DNA from: Halotalea alkalilenta
GTDB taxonomy: Bacteria; Pseudomonadota; Gammaproteobacteria; Pseudomonadales; Halomonadaceae
Length of the DNA: 64,000 nucleotides
Assembly: GCF_001648175.1 (NCBI RefSeq)
Contig: NZ_CP015243.1
Location: forward strand, 3,906,001-3,970,000
Direction of reading: 5' to 3'
Under the pieces are notes generated by a model. The model searched no databases and was not told where the DNA came from. It worked only from the letters and a program-made list of their open reading frames with translations. Below are positions 1 through 11,290 of the stretch, piece by piece. The position numbers and the translations under genes are program-made. Positions within the stretch are counted from its first letter, which is position 1. Each line of letters begins with the position of its first letter.

Positions 1-77
1 TTACCGTGCGCCAAGCCACTGTAGTTGTGGGTCGGGCCAACCAATCCATCGAAATTGACTTCGCGAACGTCGCTCAT
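1..77 (-). CDS. astB: N-succinylarginine dihydrolase, N-terminal fragment (cut by window edge)
   Basis: Only the first 25 codons lie in the window. The translation carries NFDGLVGPTHNYSGLAHG, the conserved opening of AstB/AruB, which hydrolyses N2-succinylarginine to succinylornithine, CO2 and ammonia in the cytoplasm. It follows astD by 34 bp on the same strand, the position expected for the second enzyme of the arginine succinyltransferase pathway. The ATG at 77 is the obvious start because the family motif begins a few residues later. The rest of the gene lies beyond position 1. Confidence 0.9.
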   Translation of the reverse strand, partial: MSDVREVNFDGLVGPTHNYSGLAHG

Positions 78-111
78 TTCTATTCTCCAGGAGCCACCAC
101 CGGGTGGGGCA

Positions 112-1599
112 TCAGAGCTGCAGGCCCGGGGGCAGCGTGGCGGGCAGGCCCAACACCGGGCTCTCCATCGAGGCTACCGGGTAGGCGCAGTAGTCCGCAG
201 CGTAAAAAGCACTGGGGCGGTGATTGCCGCTTTCCTTGACGCCGCCGAAGGGCGCGTCGCTGGCCGCACCGCAGGTCGGCCGGTTCCAGTTCACCACACC
301 TGCGCGCACGCGTAGCGAGAAATCCTCCCACGCCGCCGCGTCGCCGCCGAGCAGGCTCGCCGCAAGCCCGTAGCGGGTGCGGTTGGCAAGCTCGATCGCC
401 TGGTCCCAGTCGCGATAGCGATAGAGCGTCAAGAGCGGACCGAAATACTCCTCGTCCGGCAGTTCCACTCCCGTGGCATCGACCAGCCCTGGCGACAGGA
501 GGCTTGTGCCCTCGGCGAGCGAATGCATCCGCAGCAGCACCTGGGCGCCACACTCCTCAAGCTCGCGCTGGGCGTCGAGCATTCGCTCGGCGGCCAGTGG
601 ACTCACCAAGCCGCCATAGAACGGCGCGGGCTCGTCGAACTGACCGCCGACCCGAAGTCTTGCCATGGTCTGGATCAAGCGCTCGGTCAGTGCCACGCCC
701 CAGTCGCCGTCCGGCACCAGCAGCCTGCGCGCGCAGCTGCAGCGCTGACCAGCGGAGAGAAACGCGGAATTGACGATATTGACCACCGCCGCGTCGATAT
801 CGCAATCGTCGCAGACCACCAGCGGGTTGTTGCCACCGAGCTCCAATGCCAACAGCTTGTCGACCTGGCCTGCGAACTGAGCATGGATCTGCTTGCCGCT
901 CGAGGCACTACCGGTGAACAGCACGCCGTCGAGGCCACGCTGGCGGGTCAGCGCCTGGCCGACTTCGCGCCCGCCCTGGAGCAGATTGATCACTCCCGCG
1001 GGCAAGCCGGCCTCGAGCCAGCAGCCGAGCACCAGGTCTGCGCTCTTCGGGGTCAGCTCGCTGGGCTTGAACACCACGCAGTTGCCCGCCAGCAGCGCCG
1101 GTACGATATGGCCATTGGGCAAATGGCCAGGAAAATTGTAGGGTCCGAATACCGCCATCACCCCGTGGGGACGGTGGCTGACCCGCGCACGCATATCCCC
1201 TTTGTCGGCTACCCGGGTACCGGCGCGCTCGAGCTGCGCCTCGATCGATACGTTGACCTTGTTGATCATCGCATCGACCTCGGTGAGCGTCTCCCAATAG
1301 GGCTTGCCGGTCTCCTCGGCGAAACATCGCGCCAGGGTCGGGCGATGCGCGCGCAGGCGCTCCCGAAAGCGCTCGACCAGCGCCGTGCGCCGCTCAAGCG
1401 GCGCACGCGCCCAGTCGGGGAACGCCGCGCGGGCTGCCGCTACCGCTTGGCGTACCTGGGCCTCCGATGCGCTGGCGCCCTCCCACAGCGGCGTTCCTGC
1501 CACCGGGTCGCGCTTGTCGAAGCGCGCGCCCTCCCCATCGACCCAGCGGCCATCGATCAACTGACGCCGTGACGGCGCAAGGCTAGGTGTGTCGGACAT
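112..1599 (-). CDS. astD: N-succinylglutamate 5-semialdehyde dehydrogenase
   Basis: This 495-residue aldehyde dehydrogenase oxidises succinylglutamate semialdehyde to succinylglutamate with NAD+, the fourth step of arginine succinyltransferase catabolism. Visible family features are FKPSE around residue 178, the general-base glutamate in LELGGN (E253), and the nucleophilic cysteine in GQRC (C287). The start at 1599 is preceded by GGAGGG at good spacing. The gene begins 13 bp after the aruG stop and ends 34 bp before astB, so all belong to one transcription unit. Length and context fit AstD/AruD rather than a general betaine or succinate semialdehyde dehydrogenase. Confidence 0.95.
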   Translation of the reverse strand: MSDTPSLAPSRRQLIDGRWVDGEGARFDKRDPVAGTPLWEGASASEAQVRQAVAAARAAFPDWARAPLERRTALVERFRERLRAHRPTLARCFAEETGKPYWETLTEVDAMINKVNVSIEAQLERAGTRVADKGDMRARVSHRPHGVMAVFGPYNFPGHLPNGHIVPALLAGNCVVFKPSELTPKSADLVLGCWLEAGLPAGVINLLQGGREVGQALTRQRGLDGVLFTGSASSGKQIHAQFAGQVDKLLALELGGNNPLVVCDDCDIDAAVVNIVNSAFLSAGQRCSCARRLLVPDGDWGVALTERLIQTMARLRVGGQFDEPAPFYGGLVSPLAAERMLDAQRELEECGAQVLLRMHSLAEGTSLLSPGLVDATGVELPDEEYFGPLLTLYRYRDWDQAIELANRTRYGLAASLLGGDAAAWEDFSLRVRAGVVNWNRPTCGAASDAPFGGVKESGNHRPSAFYAADYCAYPVASMESPVLGLPATLPPGLQL

Positions 1600-1612
1600 T
1601 GGATCGCCCTCC

Positions 1613-2671
1613 TCAGCATTCCAGCACGCGCAGATAATCGCCGTTCGATACGTTCAAGCGCTGCGCCTCGGCGAGGCTCAGCACCAAGCGCTCTTCGCGG
1701 GGCGCACGCGACACCCAGGCGGCTCGAAAGTCCTTCGCCGCTCCATCCCGCGCGACCAGCCAGCGAGGACGGAAACCGCTGGCGCGGGCCTCGCGGTCGC
1801 TGGCGTCAGGGTCTACCCGCGCGACCAGCCGACGGCTGTCGCGTACGCCACGTACATCATCGATGTAGGCTTCCATGGTCGGCCCTCCATCGAAGATGTC
1901 GATGTAGCCTTCCCAGCGCAACCCCTCATGGGCAAGCATCGCAATCGCCGGACGCGTCTGGTCGTGGACTTGACCGATCGAAAGCCGCGCTTCCTGGGTC
2001 AGGAAAGCAGTATAGATCGGGTACTTCGGCATCAGTTCACCGATGAAGCCCTTTTCACCCAGGCCGATGAGCCTGTCGGCGTCGCCGAAGTCCATTGGCA
2101 GGAAGCGGCTGCCGAGACTCTTCCAGAACGGACTCGCGCCCTGGTCGTCGACCCGGCCACGCATCTCCGCCAGCACCCGCTGGGGAAAGCGCTCGCGCTG
2201 GGCGGCGATGAACAGCCAGCGGACCCGCGAGATCATCGTGCCGAGGCGCGAGCGCAAACCGCTGCCGCCGCGCCAAGCCGGACGAAGATAGAGCGAGCAC
2301 ACCTCGGCGTCGCCGGTGTGGTCGGAGGAGAGAAACAGGGTCTCGAGCAGCCGGTGAAGGCCGAGTTCAGGAGAGGAGTGAGCGAGCCGTCCAAGGCGAT
2401 AGTGATAAAACGGCGAGCTCAGCCCCACCCGGGCCTCGATCGCGCAGCAACCGGCGATTCGCTCGGCGGAGGAGGCCTGGTCATCTTCGAGGACGAAGAA
2501 GTAAAGCTGTGCCCCCTCGCCGCGCGGGTCGAGAAACGAAGCCATGCTGTGCTCGATCTTCTCGCGCAGGAACTCGCGATTGTCCGGCAGCGAGGTGAAA
2601 CCGACTCCGGTCTCGCGGGCCATCTGCTGTAGCGCATCGAGGTCGTCGAGCTGGATCGGGCGTACGATCAT
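1613..2671 (-). CDS. aruG: Arginine N-succinyltransferase, beta subunit
   Basis: This is a 352-residue AstA-family acyltransferase. The opening MIVRPIQLDDLDALQQMA and the FTSLPDN segment are typical of the family, which transfers succinyl from succinyl-CoA to the alpha-amino group of arginine (or ornithine). The ATG at 2671 overlaps the stop of aruF by 4 bp (ATGA), indicating translational coupling. A longer reading frame runs further upstream, but that part lies inside aruF and has no family similarity. As in Pseudomonas, two paralogous subunits sit side by side, whereas E. coli has a single AstA. Assignment as beta follows gene order (second copy) and is an inference. Confidence 0.9.
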   Translation of the reverse strand: MIVRPIQLDDLDALQQMARETGVGFTSLPDNREFLREKIEHSMASFLDPRGEGAQLYFFVLEDDQASSAERIAGCCAIEARVGLSSPFYHYRLGRLAHSSPELGLHRLLETLFLSSDHTGDAEVCSLYLRPAWRGGSGLRSRLGTMISRVRWLFIAAQRERFPQRVLAEMRGRVDDQGASPFWKSLGSRFLPMDFGDADRLIGLGEKGFIGELMPKYPIYTAFLTQEARLSIGQVHDQTRPAIAMLAHEGLRWEGYIDIFDGGPTMEAYIDDVRGVRDSRRLVARVDPDASDREARASGFRPRWLVARDGAAKDFRAAWVSRAPREERLVLSLAEAQRLNVSNGDYLRVLEC

Positions 2672-3708
2672 GTCGCCTCCACCGTCGACCGGGGGGGCAC
2701 CAGCAACAGCCGCTCGCCGCTTTCCATTTCCAGAGCGCGCCGCGCCGAAGCGCCCAGGCGCGCACCGCCGTCGGGATCGAGCACCGCTGGCGCGGCCACC
2801 ACGCGGAAATCGTCGAGCCCGCTGCGCGCCACCAGCGCGCATGGCGCATCCGGCCCGGGCTCGCGGGGTGCCAGGGTGCAGCCGCGGCTTTCGGCCACGG
2901 TGCGAAGCCGCTGGGCGCGGGCGGTGAGCACCGGGCCGGCATCGAAGATATCGATATGGCGACCCGGCTTGAAGCCTTCGTCGAGCATCGCCTGGCGCGC
3001 GTGACGATGGGCGATGTGGGTCTCACCGATCACCTCGCGAGCCTCGGGCGTCAGCAGCTCCTCGTAGAGCGGCAGCTGCGGCATCATCTCGGCGACGAAG
3101 CTCTTCGCCCGGCGCCCGGCATGGAAGTTGATCTCGGCGAAATCGCGATCGAAGAAATGGCGACCGACGCTCTCCCAGAACGGCGAACGGCCGCGGGCGT
3201 CGAGGACGCCGGCGAAGGCCACCGCGCACCAGTGGGCGAAACGCTGCGGATGCTGCTTGATGAAGGCGAGCCGCGCTCGGCGCAGCAGCGCCACCGCCTC
3301 GAGGTCGTCGCGATACTCCGGCGCGACGGCCAAGGCGCAAAGCTGGGTAGCGGTGGATATTTCGTGCGAGAACGAGAGCACATCGACCTCCTGGCGCAGG
3401 CCGAGCCCTGGGGAGGCATGGATCATCGTCTCACGACGATAGGTGTAATAGGCCTGGCCGATGCCGGCCTGCGCCCGAAGCGTGGCGGTACCGACCAAGC
3501 GGCCGGCGACGGTGTCCTCCAGCGAGAACATGTAGACCTCATCGCCGGGCGTTGCGATCTCGCGCTCGAGCGAGGCACGGGTCGACTCGATCCGCGCCTC
3601 GAGACCCTCACGCCATTCGGGCAGATTGGTCAGCCGAGGAACGGCCTGGGCCGCCAGCGCGATCAGCGCATCGATGTCCCTACGCTCGACTAGACGAACG
3701 ACCAGCAT
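2668..3708 (-). CDS. aruF: Arginine/ornithine N-succinyltransferase, alpha subunit
   Basis: This 346-residue AstA-family protein is paralogous to its neighbour. Both share the layout of an N-terminal GNAT-like opening (MLVVRLVERRDIDALI), a central FWESVGRHFF segment, and a C-terminal HIDIFDAGP motif. I chose ATG 3708 over an in-frame ATG six codons upstream because AGGAG lies 6 bases before it and family members begin at this point. The two subunits are expected to form the heteromeric enzyme that starts arginine catabolism. It lies 107 bp after astC and overlaps aruG by 4 bp. Confidence 0.9.
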   Translation of the reverse strand: MLVVRLVERRDIDALIALAAQAVPRLTNLPEWREGLEARIESTRASLEREIATPGDEVYMFSLEDTVAGRLVGTATLRAQAGIGQAYYTYRRETMIHASPGLGLRQEVDVLSFSHEISTATQLCALAVAPEYRDDLEAVALLRRARLAFIKQHPQRFAHWCAVAFAGVLDARGRSPFWESVGRHFFDRDFAEINFHAGRRAKSFVAEMMPQLPLYEELLTPEAREVIGETHIAHRHARQAMLDEGFKPGRHIDIFDAGPVLTARAQRLRTVAESRGCTLAPREPGPDAPCALVARSGLDDFRVVAAPAVLDPDGGARLGASARRALEMESGERLLLVPPRSTVEAT

Positions 3709-3815
3709 GCGCGAACTCCTAGCCATGCGGGAATGGAAGAGCCGGCGGCATCTGCCACCGACTCGACGGGAGACACCGCGCGGGACGACGCTCGACGCGG
3801 CGGGAAACGCGCAGG

Positions 3816-5290
<1,475 letters not shown>

Positions 5291-5818
5291 ATGCGTGCAT
5301 ACCATCATCGACTTCCCTTGGCGCTGGCCGTCTCGTGCGCGCTGCTCGCCGCCGCAGCGACCGCCCAGGCGCAGACCCAGAGCGGGCCCCAGGGGCTCTA
5401 CTCGGCCAGTGAACTCAACGATGCCAACGTCTATCTGCGCGACAACCCCAACCAAGCGATCGGCGAAGTCGAGGACATCCTGCTCGGCGAGGACATGAGC
5501 GTCCAGGCATTGGTGATCGACGTCGACGGTCTGCAGGGCAGCGGCGACCAGGATAGAGTGATCGAACGTGGGCAGTTCACCGTCCAGACCTTCAACGACG
5601 ACGATATCGAGCGACTCGAGTATCGAGTCACCCTCGATCTCGATGCCGACGCGGTGCGCGCACTGCCGGTCTACGACAACAACTGGTGGAACCAGAGCCG
5701 GGCGGGACTCAACCGGCTATGGGAGCAGACTCAGCAAGGTGCGCAGAGCGCTTGGGAAAGCACCAAGGAGACCACCTCCAACCTGCTCGACCGGGCCCGC
5801 GAAGCGATCAACGACTGA
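5291..5818 (+). CDS. Secreted PRC-barrel domain protein
   Basis: This 175-residue protein begins with a clear Sec signal peptide (basic MRAYHHR, a hydrophobic Leu/Ala core, cleavage near AQA about residues 26-28). Residues of about 38-100 resemble a PRC-barrel domain: they carry GEVEDILLGEDMSVQALVID followed by a stretch of beta-like segments. The C-terminal third (NNWWNQSRAGLNRLWEQTQQ and following) looks helical and amphipathic. AGGAG precedes the chosen ATG; an upstream in-frame ATG at 5264 lacks one. Such periplasmic PRC-barrel proteins are often stress-associated, but no specific function can be assigned. It stands alone, divergent from astC and convergent with glgX. Confidence 0.75.
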   Translation: MRAYHHRLPLALAVSCALLAAAATAQAQTQSGPQGLYSASELNDANVYLRDNPNQAIGEVEDILLGEDMSVQALVIDVDGLQGSGDQDRVIERGQFTVQTFNDDDIERLEYRVTLDLDADAVRALPVYDNNWWNQSRAGLNRLWEQTQQGAQSAWESTKETTSNLLDRAREAIND

Positions 5819-5833
5819 CCCTCGCCGCGAGTT

Positions 5834-5872
5834 GAAAAAAGCGAAAGCGCCGCGAGCTCAGCCTCGCGGCGC
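5834..5872 (-). terminator. Intrinsic terminator of the glg/tre cluster
   Basis: A 10-bp perfect stem GCGCCGCGAG / CTCGCGGCGC (5847-5856 and 5863-5872) has a 6-base loop. On the minus strand it is followed by a T-rich tail ending in TTTTTT. It lies 9 bp past the glgX stop. It may also serve the convergent PRC-barrel gene, although the plus-strand tail is weaker. Confidence 0.75.
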
Positions 5873-5880
5873 GCTGGTTT

Positions 5881-8136
<2,256 letters not shown>

Positions 8137-8223
8137 CGTGGCTTCCTCACCTGACCATGCCGAACTCACCGTCCGTGGCAACCGCCACGGACGGTCTTTT
8201 CCATCGATATCGCGCGACCCCGC

Positions 8224-8565
8224 TCACTCCTTCGGCGGCGTCTGCGCCTTACCGCGTCCCGGTTTCTTCGCCGGCTTCTCCACCGTTTTGTCCGCTGCCT
8301 TGGCCGACGGCTTGGTGGCGGCCTTGGTCGACGCCCGCTTGGGTTTGGCCGCTGCGGGCGCGGGCTCGATAGCGGCCTTCCCTACGCTACCCAGGCTCTC
8401 TTCGCCCGCCGCGGCATCGCTGCGCGCGGGCTGGGCCGACTCACCGCGCTCGGCGGCCACCAGCTTGCACGCCATCTGCCAATGCAGGTCATGCTGGCCG
8501 CTCGGACGCCCCTCCGCTTCCCAGATCCGATAGGCCAGCTGCCTGATCCTGAGTTCCTCGTCCAT
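8224..8565 (-). CDS. DUF2934 protein with histone H1-like Lys/Ala/Pro tail
   Basis: This is a 113-residue protein. Residues 1-32 (RIRQLAYRIWEAEGRPSG ... HW) match the short DUF2934 motif. The rest is low-complexity Ala/Lys/Pro with repeated AAKPK, TKAATKP and KPAKKPG, resembling histone H1 or AlgP tails. I chose the ATG at 8565 rather than 8571 because GAGGGGGA then sits at proper spacing. It is co-oriented with treY (73 bp upstream) and glgX (87 bp downstream), so it is probably co-transcribed. The function is unknown. A nucleic-acid or polyanion binding role is only suggested by the basic tail. Confidence 0.7.
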   Translation of the reverse strand: MDEELRIRQLAYRIWEAEGRPSGQHDLHWQMACKLVAAERGESAQPARSDAAAGEESLGSVGKAAIEPAPAAAKPKRASTKAATKPSAKAADKTVEKPAKKPGRGKAQTPPKE

Positions 8566-8638
8566 CACCATTTCCCCCTCGGGCCCTCGCCCTGTCACTG
8601 TCTCCCGTTGTCGACACACCCGATTACCGAGCCTGCCA

Positions 8639-11290
8639 TCACCCCGCCTCTACAGCATCGCCCACCAGCAATGCCACCGGGGAGGTCGCCAGTAGGCTGG
8701 AAACGGCGAGCCGCCCCTCCTCCTGGTGTCTCGCCGAGGCCTCGAAGGTGGTGCCACTGAGCGCGTCGCACCAGCCCTCGAAGCCCTGGGGCAAGAGAAT
8801 CCAGCTATCCTCCCAGCACCGCGCAGGTACCAGAGGACGATCGATTCGACGTTCACCGATCAACGCCTGAACGTGCAGCGGCACGACCACCACTACAGCG
8901 CGCGCGGCGTCGATCCTGGCGAAGGCGAGCAGCCGTTCGGACTGCGCGCCCCCCACGACCAGAGGCACGTACTCGCCCTCGATGAAAAGCCGCGGCGATT
9001 CGCGGCGCAGCCCAAGGGCTGCGTTGATCAACTGCTGCTTGAGCTCGCCACCGAACCAATGGTCCAAGTAGTGATCGAGCGGCTGGACACGCTTCAATGC
9101 CTGGCGTCGGCGCTCGAAGTCGATCGGGCGCCGGTTGTCCGGATCGACCAGGCTGAAGTCCCAAAACTCGGTGCCTTGATAGAGATCGGGCACTCCAGGT
9201 GCTACGTACTTGACCAGCGTCTGGGCCAGCGAATTGAGCGCACCGACAGGTGCGAGTTCGGCGACCAGCGCTTCTATCTCGGCTCGCACGCTGGCGCCAC
9301 GCGCCTCGAGCAGCAGCGCGTTGATGAACTGACGACATCCCGCCTCGTAGGCTTCGTCAGGGAACAGCCAATGGCTCGCAAGCTTGGCCTCGCGCAGCGC
9401 CTTGCAATGCCAGGAGCAGATCCTCTCGGTGAACTCGCGCATCCCGGATTCGTCCTCGTTGCCGAGTGCGGGAGGCCAGGCGCCTACGATGATCTGGTAC
9501 AGCACCAACTCGTCGCCACGGTTCGGCACGTTCGGATCATCGCGGATCGAACCGCTCTGCTCGACCCAGCGGGAGACGCACTCGGCGTACTCCTCGGCCC
9601 GCTCGGAGAGCACGGCGAGCCGGGCGCGGAGATCCTCGCCACGCTTGTGGTCGTGCGTCGCGGTGGTCAGCATCGAGCGCGGAAAACGCTGCGCTCGACG
9701 CAGCTGGGCGGCATGGAAGGCATCGACGTCGAGCGAGAAGACGTCAGGCTCGAAGCCGACGTCGTTACGCGCCAGCGCGGCGGCGAAGCGGTATCCGGCG
9801 GTGTCTTCCAGCGCCTTGGCCGCCACCGGCGAGGTCAACTGCTGGAAGCGGGCGATGGCGGCGAGGCGCAGACCGCGCTTGGGCTCGGCGAACCCGCCCG
9901 GCGCCTCGCCACCGAGCCAGCGCTCGAACGTCTCGAGCAGCGCCCGCTCGGGTGGGTCTAGCCGCTCGGCGGCGAAGGCACGGGCATGCTCGAAGTGCAC
10001 TTGGTCCTCGAGCGGGCGGCCGTCGATATCCGCATAGGTGCGATAGACCGCGAAACCGACGATCAGCTCGCGCAGCGTGCGGCGGATCCTGCCCAGCGGC
10101 GTCTCGCGCTGCCCGGGCTCGCTGCGGGCCAGCTCGAGCAGCGAGCGCGCTGCGCGCTCGAATTCGCTGGCCAGGTGCGAGTCGAGGATCAAGCGGCGCG
10201 CATCGACGAGCTCCTGCTCGAAGCCCGGGCGATGGGAGAAAGCGCGCCACAGAGTGGTCATCACCCCCTCGCCCTCGGGCAGGTGCTGCAACGCGGATAT
10301 CTCGTTCATGAACTCGTAGCCGGTGGTCCCATCGACGTCCCAGTCGAGGTGCAGCCGTTCACCGTGGCCGAGGATCTTCTCGACGTAGATCGGCAGGCGC
10401 TCGCCGGGACGCAGGCGCTCGAGCCGCTGGCGCAGCCGCAGGCAGTAGCCTTTGGGATCGCGCAGCCCATCGATGTGGTCGACCCTCAGCCCATCGATCA
10501 AGCCACGCTCGATCAGCTCGAAGATCTTGGCGTGTACCGCCTCGAACACCTCCTCGCGCTCGACCCGCAGGCCACCGAGGGAGGTGACGTCGAAGAAGCG
10601 GCGCCAGTTGATCTCGTCCACCGCGCTGCGCCAATGGGTCAGCCGGTAGTGCTGACGGTCGAGCAGTGCCTCCAGCCGCTCGCGTCCGCTCTCGTCGGTG
10701 CCGTCGAACGCGGCCAGCGCCCGCAGTGGGTCACCGTCGCCATGGGCAAGGATGGCATCGAAGTGCAGCGGGTCGACCGGAAAACGGTGCTCGAAGTAGT
10801 CGAAGTGGAACTCGCCAGCGTCGAAGGCCAGGACCAGCTCGCCCGCGGCCAGCGCCTCGAGCCTGGATGCACCAAGAAACGGCGCGAGCAGCTTGCCGTG
10901 CAGCAGCGGGTCGTCGACCTCCCAGTCGACGTCGAAGTAGCCGGCGTAGCGGCTCTGGCGGCCATGGCGCAGCAGGTCCTGCCACCATGGGTTGTCGCGA
11001 CCGCCGACCGCCAGATGGTTGGGGACGATGTCGGCGATGATGCCGAGGCCGCGCTTGCGTGCTGCCTCGGCAAGCCGCACCAATGCCGCTTCGCCGCCGA
11101 GCTCGGGATCGACCCGGCGGGGATCGACGCCATCGTAGCCGTGCATCGATCCAGGGGTGGCGGCGAGCAGCGGGGAAAGATAGAGATGGCTGACGCCCAG
11201 CGTCTCGAAGTAGTCGACCAGCTCACGGGCATGATCGAGGGTGAAGCCACGATGGAGCTGCAATCGTTGCGTGGCACGCAGATCGCTCAT
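8639..11290 (-). CDS. treY: Malto-oligosyltrehalose synthase
   Basis: This 883-residue GH13 enzyme opens with YRLQL-like QRLQLHRGFTLDHA, typical of TreY. It carries the HGYDG and VPNHLAVGG motifs, GLRVDHIDGLRDP with the nucleophilic aspartate, and YVEKIL with the acid/base glutamate. The enzyme isomerises the reducing-end alpha-1,4 bond of maltodextrins to alpha,alpha-1,1, giving maltooligosyl trehalose for TreZ. Its ATG overlaps the malQ stop by 4 bp (ATGA), with GAGGAGG upstream. It lies between malQ and the DUF2934 gene. Length is usual for the family, which is larger than other GH13 enzymes. Confidence 0.94.
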   Translation of the reverse strand: MSDLRATQRLQLHRGFTLDHARELVDYFETLGVSHLYLSPLLAATPGSMHGYDGVDPRRVDPELGGEAALVRLAEAARKRGLGIIADIVPNHLAVGGRDNPWWQDLLRHGRQSRYAGYFDVDWEVDDPLLHGKLLAPFLGASRLEALAAGELVLAFDAGEFHFDYFEHRFPVDPLHFDAILAHGDGDPLRALAAFDGTDESGRERLEALLDRQHYRLTHWRSAVDEINWRRFFDVTSLGGLRVEREEVFEAVHAKIFELIERGLIDGLRVDHIDGLRDPKGYCLRLRQRLERLRPGERLPIYVEKILGHGERLHLDWDVDGTTGYEFMNEISALQHLPEGEGVMTTLWRAFSHRPGFEQELVDARRLILDSHLASEFERAARSLLELARSEPGQRETPLGRIRRTLRELIVGFAVYRTYADIDGRPLEDQVHFEHARAFAAERLDPPERALLETFERWLGGEAPGGFAEPKRGLRLAAIARFQQLTSPVAAKALEDTAGYRFAAALARNDVGFEPDVFSLDVDAFHAAQLRRAQRFPRSMLTTATHDHKRGEDLRARLAVLSERAEEYAECVSRWVEQSGSIRDDPNVPNRGDELVLYQIIVGAWPPALGNEDESGMREFTERICSWHCKALREAKLASHWLFPDEAYEAGCRQFINALLLEARGASVRAEIEALVAELAPVGALNSLAQTLVKYVAPGVPDLYQGTEFWDFSLVDPDNRRPIDFERRRQALKRVQPLDHYLDHWFGGELKQQLINAALGLRRESPRLFIEGEYVPLVVGGAQSERLLAFARIDAARAVVVVVPLHVQALIGERRIDRPLVPARCWEDSWILLPQGFEGWCDALSGTTFEASARHQEEGRLAVSSLLATSPVALLVGDAVEAG

